Assembly: GCA_947251855.1 (NCBI GenBank)
Contig: CAMXUZ010000082.1
Location: 1-10,365, forward strand
From: an uncultured Ruaniaceae bacterium
Lineage (GTDB): Bacteria; Actinomycetota; Actinomycetes; Actinomycetales; Beutenbergiaceae
Length of the DNA: 10,365 bases
Direction: 5' to 3'
The position numbers and the translations under genes are program-made. Positions 1 through 5,399 of this stretch are shown in pieces. Each line of letters begins with the position of its first letter. The first letter of the stretch is position 1. Below the pieces are notes generated by a model. It made no database searches. It worked only from the letters and a program-made list of their open reading frames with translations, and was not told the origin of the DNA.

Positions 1-1
1 G

Positions 2-799
2 CGGGCGCGGCTACTGGAGCGGAGCGGGTCGAGGGCCGCGATTGTCACCCTCGACCGGGAAGGGGCGATCCCCCTGCCCGCCACCGGTGAGCCGCACCGC
101 ACCTACGCCAAACCGGCGAAGGAACGCCAAGCCTCCGGGGCGGGGGATACGTTCACCGCGGGGCTCGCCCTCGCCCGCGCCGCCGATCTCGAGCTTCCGC
201 TCGCTACCGAGCTCGCCCAACTCGCGGCCGATATCGTTGTACGCCGAGAGGGCACCGCCGTGTGTTCGGCCACCGACCTGCGCGCAGAACTTTCCGGCGG
301 GGAGGGAATCACACCCCCCGAGGCGCTCCGGGCGGCCGTCGCCGCCCACCGGCAACAGGGGCAGCGGATCGTGTTCACCAACGGGTGCTTCGGCGTCGTC
401 CACACCGGCCACATCTCTTCGCTGCGCCAAGCCAAACGGTATGGGGACGTGCTCGTTGTCGCGATCAACGATGACGAGTCCGTGCGTCAACTCAAAGGCC
501 CGGGGCGGCCGGTGAATGCCGCCGCGGACCGGGCCGCGGTGCTCGACGCGCTCTCCTACGTCGACTATGTCACCGTATTCTCCGGAAGCACCCCCATTCC
601 CCTGCTGCAACTGCTCCAACCGGAGGTGTACGCAAAGGGCGGGGATTATGTGCCCGAGATGCTCGCAGAAACGGAGATCGTGCGCGGCTACGGCGGCGCC
701 GTGCAGATCCTCGACTACGTGTCCACGCAATCGACCAGCGGCATCGTCGATCAGATCCGAGAAGGCAAACCGGCCCTCACCCCTAGGCGGATCGCATGA
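2..799 (+). CDS. hldE: HldE-like bifunctional sugar kinase / nucleotidyltransferase, 3' part
   Basis: The gene enters from the left edge; 265 residues are visible. The first ~86 codons are the end of a PfkB/ribokinase-fold kinase, with the anion-hole and catalytic-base motif GAGDTF at 137-154. A second domain starts near 340 and is a RfaE/HldE-type nucleotidyltransferase: NGCFG at 380-394, the nucleotide-binding HTGH at 401-412, then LKGPGRPVN and KGGDY. In known HldE proteins the kinase phosphorylates heptose 7-phosphate at C1 and the transferase adds AMP, giving ADP-heptose after dephosphorylation by GmhB; this is cytosolic. The usual Asp of NGCFD is Gly here. The stop overlaps the glycosyltransferase start by 4 bases (ATGA), so the two are probably translationally coupled in a glycan operon whose earlier genes lie outside the window. 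The domain identities are secure. The exact sugar and nucleotide are inferred, and the kinase and transferase may act on a different sugar in actinomycetes. Confidence 0.88.
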   Translation, partial: RARLLERSGSRAAIVTLDREGAIPLPATGEPHRTYAKPAKERQASGAGDTFTAGLALARAADLELPLATELAQLAADIVVRREGTAVCSATDLRAELSGGEGITPPEALRAAVAAHRQQGQRIVFTNGCFGVVHTGHISSLRQAKRYGDVLVVAINDDESVRQLKGPGRPVNAAADRAAVLDALSYVDYVTVFSGSTPIPLLQLLQPEVYAKGGDYVPEMLAETEIVRGYGGAVQILDYVSTQSTSGIVDQIREGKPALTPRRIA

Positions 800-1686
800 G
801 CCGCCGGTGGTCAGGACGTTGGGGTCGGGAGCCAGAACCGCTCGAGCCCGTTGTCGAGGTGCTCATCCCCACGGTGGGGCGGGCAGCGGAACTCAGCGCC
901 ACCCTCGCGGGTCTTGCAGCGCAGGAGGACCCGCCCTTCGACGTGGTGATCAGCGATCAGTCCGCGAACGGGATCCGGGGCGAACCGAGCGTCGCCGCGA
1001 TGCTTCGCGTGCTCGAGGCGCAGGGCCGAGGGGTGCGGGTCGAGCGTCATCTCCCACGCCGGGGAATGGCGGAGCAACGCAGCTTCCTGCTCGGTTCCTC
1101 CCGCGCGAAGTACGTGCTCTTCCTCGATGATGACGTGTGGTGCGAACCCGGTCTCCTCGGCCGACTCCTCGACGCGATCCGCCGGCTCGGCTGCGGGTTC
1201 GTCGGCTCCGCGGTTCAGGGACTGTCCTACCTCGGCGACGAACGCCCCGACGAGCAGGAACCATTGGAGTTCTTCCACGGCCGGGTCGAACCGGAAACGA
1301 TGCGCCGCCACTCACCGGGGTTCCAGCGGCTCAACCTGCACAACGCGGCAAACCTCACCCATATCGCCGCGCAGATGGATATCGTGCCCGGCGGCTGGCG
1401 GGCCTACCGGGTCGCCTGGGTCGGAGGGTGCTGCCTGTTCAATCGCGACGCCCTGGTCGCGAGCGGCGGCTTCGACTTCTGGGTGGATCTGCCGCCCGGG
1501 CATGCCGGCGAAGACGTCGTCGCCCAGTGGCGCGTGATGGAAAAGTTTGGGGGCGCGGGCATCCTGCCCAGCGGAGCCGTGCACCTCGAAGCCCCCACAA
1601 CGATCACTGATCGGAACGTGGAGGCAACCGACGTCGTCTTCGGACGAGGAAACGAAAGGAAGAACAATGGCCGACAACACGCCTAA
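796..1686 (+). CDS. Family 2 glycosyltransferase (GT-A fold)
   Basis: This 296-residue cytosolic protein has the hallmarks of GT2 enzymes: a first beta strand VEVLIPTVGR (residues 20-29), a nucleotide-binding SDQS further on, a metal-binding DDD at 111-113 in VLFLDDDVW, the acceptor-side strand VGGCCLFNRDAL (209-220), a GED catalytic-base motif at 238-240, and a VHLE at 262-265 that may supply a late metal ligand. No membrane segment is visible, so it probably works at the inner face of the membrane. The ATG overlaps the HldE-like stop, and AGGCGG at 785-790 is a plausible ribosome site. Next to an HldE-type gene it most likely transfers a heptose or other sugar to a surface glycan; the donor is an inference. 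Its last six codons run past the start of the next gene, and the tail after about residue 285 is charged and low in complexity. Confidence 0.88.
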   Translation: MSRRWSGRWGREPEPLEPVVEVLIPTVGRAAELSATLAGLAAQEDPPFDVVISDQSANGIRGEPSVAAMLRVLEAQGRGVRVERHLPRRGMAEQRSFLLGSSRAKYVLFLDDDVWCEPGLLGRLLDAIRRLGCGFVGSAVQGLSYLGDERPDEQEPLEFFHGRVEPETMRRHSPGFQRLNLHNAANLTHIAAQMDIVPGGWRAYRVAWVGGCCLFNRDALVASGGFDFWVDLPPGHAGEDVVAQWRVMEKFGGAGILPSGAVHLEAPTTITDRNVEATDVVFGRGNERKNNGRQHA

Positions 1687-1858
1687 CCCCATCCAGGTGC
1701 AGAAATTCCTCGGTGGGATGGATTACCCCGCCTCGAAAGCTGACGTCGTCAGGCACGCCGAGGAGGCCGGGGCCGACGATTCGGTGCTCGCGGCGCTGAA
1801 GGATCTGCCTGAGCAGACGTACCACAAACCCACGGACGTGAGCGGGGAACTCAGTTAG
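1667..1858 (+). CDS. DUF2795 small protein
   Basis: This 63-residue protein has the core of the DUF2795 family: NPIQVQKFLGGMDYPASK (residues 6-23), then DVVRHAEEAGADDSVLAAL and a closing LPEQTYHKPTDVS. The family is widespread in actinomycetes and cyanobacteria, usually as short acidic soluble proteins of unknown function, sometimes linked to stress responses. The start is supported by AAAGGA at 1655-1660, six bases before the ATG. The gene begins inside the last 20 bases of the glycosyltransferase gene and ends inside the 3' end of the opposing DUF7882-type gene. It may be transcribed with the glycan genes without sharing their function. The family assignment is firm; the role is unknown. 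Confidence 0.85.
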   Translation: MADNTPNPIQVQKFLGGMDYPASKADVVRHAEEAGADDSVLAALKDLPEQTYHKPTDVSGELS

Positions 1859-2162
1859 TTCCCACGCTCGAGGGGTGTTCCGGAAGCACCCGCAGGCCGT
1901 CAGGGCTGTTCGCTGACATGAGGAGCGCTTCAACCCACTCCCGGTTCAGCTCGGGCGAACGGTTCCCATAGAACGCGAATTCCAACGAGATGGACGGGTG
2001 GACCCACAGGGTGCACCTCCCCGAACCGCTGTTGACATCGTGCGCGTAGTTGAAGGCGAAACTCTCACTTCGCCGCAACTTCGTGAGCATCACGATCTTC
2101 AGATGCGCTAACGTGCGATCCTCGATCTCGATCTCACGGTCTCCATAGATGAGCTTTCCCAC
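1851..2162 (-). CDS. DUF7882-type conserved small protein
   Basis: This 103-residue protein opens with GKLIYGDREIEIEDRTLAHL and continues with a KLRRSESF block, TLWVHPSISLEF and a closing NREWVEALLMSANSPDGLRV. I recognise the pattern from short proteins of Microbacteriaceae and relatives. Databases list them as DUF7882, and older annotations wrongly call them ATP-dependent DNA ligase; nothing in the sequence resembles a ligase adenylation motif. No signal peptide or membrane segment is seen. The start codon is GTG, chosen because a full AGGAGG lies four bases upstream and the family begins M-G-x-L-I-Y-G. Its 3' end overlaps the DUF2795 gene by eight bases in the convergent orientation. The function is unknown. 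Confidence 0.8.
   Translation of the reverse strand: MGKLIYGDREIEIEDRTLAHLKIVMLTKLRRSESFAFNYAHDVNSGSGRCTLWVHPSISLEFAFYGNRSPELNREWVEALLMSANSPDGLRVLPEHPSSVGTN
1873..1891. terminator. Weak hairpin after the DUF2795 gene
   Basis: GGGTG at 1873-1877 pairs with CACCC at 1887-1891, extended by a G-U and a T-A pair to a 7-bp stem with a CCGGA loop. It lies 15 bases after the DUF2795 stop, inside the coding sequence of the opposing gene. No run of T follows, so it could be a weak or factor-assisted terminator, or chance. Confidence 0.25.
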
Positions 2163-2444
2163 CGGGCCTCCTGCCTAGAGCGAAAACCGATACGCTGCCG
2201 CCGCCTTGGCGCCAGCAAAGCCATTATGCCCGTTCTGAATCTACTTCAACACTGCTGCTCTTCGCTCGTCGACACGGTGCCGGAACCTGTCCTTAAGCCA
2301 CGGCGGGTAACTGTTCAAGGGGTTGAAGCCCGGTCCCGGGCGTGTTTGCGTGGGGCATCCGATGGCGGCCCTGGGCCGTCCGCCCACATCCTCGCCGCCG
2401 ATGAGTTCGGGGCTGCCGGCGCCTCGGCGTCAGAAGGGATAGAC
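2163..2444. other. Divergent spacer before the molybdoenzyme gene
   Basis: This 282-base spacer must hold the promoters for the leftward DUF7882-type gene and the rightward molybdoenzyme operon. An open frame in phase with the molybdoenzyme runs through it from an ATG at 2226, but its 73 codons resemble no part of that enzyme family, so I treat it as untranslated leader. GGAAC at 2282-2286 and GGGTAA at 2305-2310 resemble pieces of alternative-sigma promoters, but their spacing does not fit a known pair cleanly. A GC-rich palindromic stretch, GGCGGCCCTGGGCCGTCCGCC in two halves (2364-2384), could fold. No confident promoter or riboswitch is seen. Confidence 0.4.
2167..2172 (-). promoter_or_regulatory. 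AGGAGG ribosome site that fixes a GTG start
   Basis: On the minus strand, AGGAGG at 2172-2167 is followed by four bases and then GTG at 2162-2160. This near-perfect Shine-Dalgarno sequence decides the non-ATG start of the DUF7882-type gene. Confidence 0.7.
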
Positions 2445-4904
2445 ATGATCGACCGCATCGCACACCCCTGGGGAACCCGCACCCCCTATGGCCCCGGCGA
2501 ACAGTGGCCGGTCCGCGTGGACATGCACCTCGCCGAGGGCATCAGCGAGGAGGATGTGGAAACCTGGGTGCCCGCCGCGTCGATCCTGCACTCCAACGGC
2601 GACGCGATGGACATCGCTGTCAGGGACGGCCGCGTCGTCGGCGTGCGGGGTCACGGCCATGACCGCGTGAACCACGGTCGGCTGGGGCCGAAGGATCTGT
2701 ATGGGTGGCAGGCGAACGCGTCCAAAGACCGGCTCACCCGGCCCCTCGTCCGTGAGAATGGCGAACTCGTAGAAACTGACTGGGACACGGCGATGGGCCG
2801 CATCGTTTCCCGGTCCAAGGACCTGCTGGAAACACGAGGCCCGGGCGCCTTCGGCTTCTACACCAGCGGGCAGCTCTTCGCCGAGGAGTATTACACGCTC
2901 GGGCTCCTCGCCCACGCGGGGATCGGCACCAAGCACGTCGACGGCAACACCCGGCTTTGCACGGCAACGGCGGCAGCGGCCCTGAAAGAATCCTTCGCCT
3001 CCGATGGGCAGCCGGGAAGCTACACCGACGTCGACCACGCGGACGTTATCGCCCTGTACGGGCACAACGTGGCCGAGACCCAGACCGTACTGTGGATGAG
3101 GATCCTCGATCGGCTCGCCGGCCCGAACCCGCCCAAGATCATCTGCGTCGACCCCCGCCCGACCGCCGTCGCCCGCGCCGCAACCGTGCACCTGGCTCCT
3201 CGCCCCGGCACGAACGTTGCGCTGATGAACGGGATCCTGCGCGAGATCATCGCCGCCGACCAGGTGGATCACGAATACATCTCCGCCCACGTCGTGGGAT
3301 TCGGGGAACTGAAAAAACGCGTGGCGGAGTACCCACTGGAGAAGGTCTCCCGGATCTGCGACGTGCCCGCGGATCAGATCCGCCGCGCGGCGCACATCCT
3401 CGGAACCGCCGAGAACCTCCTGTCCACGGTGCTGCAAGGCTTCTACCAGTCCCACCAGGCCACCGCCGCCGCGGTGCAGGTGAACAACGTCAACCTCATC
3501 CGCGGGATGCTCGGCAAGCCCGGGTGCGGAATCCTGCAGATGAACGGCCAACCGACGGCGCAGAACACCCGCGAAACCGGCGGCGACGGCGACCTGCCGG
3601 GATTCCGCAACTGGACGAACCCGGAGCACGTCGCCGACCTCGCCCGAGTGTGGAACGTGGATCCGATGACGATCCCGCACTACGCCGCCCCCACCCACGC
3701 GATGCAGATGATGCGCTATGCGGAGGAGGGCAGTCTCCAGTTCCTCTGGGTGAGTGCGACCAACCCGGCTGTCTCCCTGCCGGAACTCTCCCGGATCCGG
3801 CGCGTGCTCGCCCAACAGCGGCTGTTCCTCGTCGTCCAAGACATCTTTCTATCGGAGACGGCGCAGCTCGCCGACGTCGTTCTCCCCGCGGCCACGTGGG
3901 CGGAGAAGACCGGCACGTTCACCAACGTCGACCGCACCGTCCATCTTTCCCAGAAGGCGATCGACCCGCCGGGCCAGGCCCGCCCCGACCTCGACATCTT
4001 CATCGACTACGCCCATCGAATGGGCATGAAGGACAAGGACGGCGCCCCGCTCGTGAAGTGGAGCAGTCCCCAGGAGGCGTTCGAGGCGTGGAAGGAGTGC
4101 ACCCGCGGGCGGCCGTGTGACTACACAGGGATGAGTTACGAGTTGCTCCGCCGCGGCGGCATCCAGTGGCCCTGCAACGAGGACCACCCCAAGGGAACCG
4201 AGCGGATCTACGTCGACGGCGAATTCTGGTCCGCCCCCGACTATTGCGAGAGCTACGGCAAGGACCTCATCACCGGCGCGCCGGTCTCGCCCGTGGAGTA
4301 CAAGGCGATGAACCCGTCCGCGAAAGCGGTGCTCAAAGCGGCCGAGTATCTCCCGCCGCACGAGCTACCGAGCGAAGAGTTCCCCTACCAACTTATTACG
4401 GGGCGCACCATCTACCAGTTCCACACCCGCACCAAAACCGGCCGCGCCCCGCAACTGCAACGGGCCGCGCCGGACGTGTGGGTGGAGCTCTCGCCCCGCG
4501 AAGCGCAGACCCACGATGTCGACGAGGGGGACCTGCTCGAAATCACCTCTCCCCGGGGCGTCGTGCACGCCCGCGCCCGGATCACGCGGATCCGCGATGG
4601 CGTGCTGTTCCTTCCGTTCCACTACGGCTATTGGGACACCGAAGCAGGCCACGAACCTGATGGCCACCCACGCGCAGCCAACGAGCTCACCGTGACCGAT
4701 TGGGATCCTTGTTCCAAACAGCCGATCTTCAAGACGGCAGCCGCCGCGATCCGGGTACTCGAACCCAGCGAGGGCCAGTTCGCGCCCGCGCCGACGACGA
4801 CCGCCTCGGCTCCGGCCAGCGGGGAGGTGCCGCCCACGAGAGGGGACGAGAGCGCGGTCGCGGCCGAACAGTTCAGCGAACCGACCACGGGAGGCACCAA
4901 ATGA
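2445..4904 (+). CDS. Molybdopterin oxidoreductase (nitrate reductase/formate dehydrogenase-like) lacking Fe-S ligands
   Basis: This 819-residue protein belongs to the Mo-bis-MGD superfamily and resembles the actinomycete branch near assimilatory nitrate reductases. Visible landmarks are NHGRLGPKDLYGW (76-88), the molybdenum-site region DGNTRLC with Cys172 as presumed metal ligand, GHNVAETQTV (206-215), a cofactor loop QMNGQPTAQN (365-374), TNPAVSLPELSR, DVVLPAATWAEKTGTFTN (477-494), and a C-terminal molydopterin-binding domain with RTKTGRAPQ (662-670), FHYGYWDT and AANELT. The usual N-terminal CxxCxxxC appears as Ser46, His49 and Asp53 with exact spacing, and the fourth position is Gly81, so no normal [4Fe-4S] cluster is expected. 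There is no Tat or Sec signal, so it is probably cytosolic. An ATG at 2445 is chosen because AAGGGA lies five bases upstream and the family-like sequence starts there. The tail after residue 775 is Ala/Pro-rich and probably disordered. The substrate and electron donor are unknown. Confidence 0.9.
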   Translation: MIDRIAHPWGTRTPYGPGEQWPVRVDMHLAEGISEEDVETWVPAASILHSNGDAMDIAVRDGRVVGVRGHGHDRVNHGRLGPKDLYGWQANASKDRLTRPLVRENGELVETDWDTAMGRIVSRSKDLLETRGPGAFGFYTSGQLFAEEYYTLGLLAHAGIGTKHVDGNTRLCTATAAAALKESFASDGQPGSYTDVDHADVIALYGHNVAETQTVLWMRILDRLAGPNPPKIICVDPRPTAVARAATVHLAPRPGTNVALMNGILREIIAADQVDHEYISAHVVGFGELKKRVAEYPLEKVSRICDVPADQIRRAAHILGTAENLLSTVLQGFYQSHQATAAAVQVNNVNLIRGMLGKPGCGILQMNGQPTAQNTRETGGDGDLPGFRNWTNPEHVADLARVWNVDPMTIPHYAAPTHAMQMMRYAEEGSLQFLWVSATNPAVSLPELSRIRRVLAQQRLFLVVQDIFLSETAQLADVVLPAATWAEKTGTFTNVDRTVHLSQKAIDPPGQARPDLDIFIDYAHRMGMKDKDGAPLVKWSSPQEAFEAWKECTRGRPCDYTGMSYELLRRGGIQWPCNEDHPKGTERIYVDGEFWSAPDYCESYGKDLITGAPVSPVEYKAMNPSAKAVLKAAEYLPPHELPSEEFPYQLITGRTIYQFHTRTKTGRAPQLQRAAPDVWVELSPREAQTHDVDEGDLLEITSPRGVVHARARITRIRDGVLFLPFHYGYWDTEAGHEPDGHPRAANELTVTDWDPCSKQPIFKTAAAAIRVLEPSEGQFAPAPTTTASAPASGEVPPTRGDESAVAAEQFSEPTTGGTK

Positions 4905-5383
4905 AGATCGACATCGTCCTGCGGGATCTTCACAAGAACGAGAACGCGCTCATGCTGGAGCTGCTGCGGCTCTCGGAGCGGTATAAGTCGGTGCACGAGG
5001 TCTACCACATCGCGCGCGACGTCGCGGGATGGTCGCGCACCCACGTGCATAAACTCGCCGAGATCGGGCCAGATTACGGTGTTGAACTCGACCCGGAACC
5101 GAAGAACGAGCACGCGCTGGGAAAAGCGGTCCGGGAGAAGATCAGCGACGTCGAGGCAGGCCGGGGACTATCGATGGACCTGCTCGCCGACCTGCGAACG
5201 GTGTATCTCAGAGCTGCTGAGCTATCCGTGGATTGGGAGATGCTCGCCCAAGCAGCCCAGGCCGCCCGGGATGAAAAGCTGCTCGGGATCGCATCGGAAT
5301 GCCACCCGAGTACGCTGCGCCAGATGCGTTGGGCGAACTCGACGATCAAGAGTGAAAGCCCTCAGATCATCCTCTCCGCCTGA
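4901..5383 (+). CDS. Small ferritin-like helical protein, partner of the molybdoenzyme
   Basis: This 160-residue soluble protein is predicted almost entirely helical. Helices fall at about 10-29, 33-58, 93-124 and 125-150, a four-helix-bundle layout. Acidic and His residues that could bind metal include Glu14, His32, Glu33, His36, His48, His50, Glu107 and Glu133. From memory, proteins of this kind, beginning with MxxxxxLRDLH, sit beside this type of molybdopterin oxidoreductase in other actinomycetes, so a functional partnership is likely. The ATG overlaps the molybdoenzyme stop (ATGA) and has GGGAGG at 4889-4894 with a six-base gap. The last codons and the stop lie inside the following hairpin. 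A ferritin-like assignment is an inference from helix pattern and length. It may store or protect metal, or act as a chaperone; the role is not known. Confidence 0.75.
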   Translation: MKIDIVLRDLHKNENALMLELLRLSERYKSVHEVYHIARDVAGWSRTHVHKLAEIGPDYGVELDPEPKNEHALGKAVREKISDVEAGRGLSMDLLADLRTVYLRAAELSVDWEMLAQAAQAARDEKLLGIASECHPSTLRQMRWANSTIKSESPQIILSA

Positions 5384-5393
5384 GGGCTTTCAC
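5352..5393. terminator. Bidirectional hairpin terminator between convergent genes
   Basis: GTGAAAGCCCTCA at 5352-5364 is perfectly complementary to TGAGGGCTTTCAC at 5381-5393, giving a 13-bp stem with a 16-base loop. The stop codon of the ferritin-like gene (TGA, 5381-5383) is the first triplet of the right arm. The catalase stop is only seven bases beyond. The T and A tracts are inside the stem rather than after it. The convergent setting and the perfect symmetry suggest it ends transcription from both sides. Confidence 0.8.
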
Positions 5394-5399
5394 CGGTGC

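Noticed and set aside
1851..2162. Annotation as ATP-dependent DNA ligase
   Set aside because: The name is attached to this family in some databases, but the 103-residue protein has no adenylation KxDG motif or ligase domain.
2430..3839. 469-residue open frame on the minus strand
   Set aside because: It is the antisense shadow of the molybdoenzyme gene. It is His/Val/Gly-rich with no domain pattern, as usual opposite GC-rich genes.
2957..4120. 387-residue rightward open frame
   Set aside because: It is an Arg/Pro-rich +1-frame shadow of the molybdoenzyme and has no recognisable fold.
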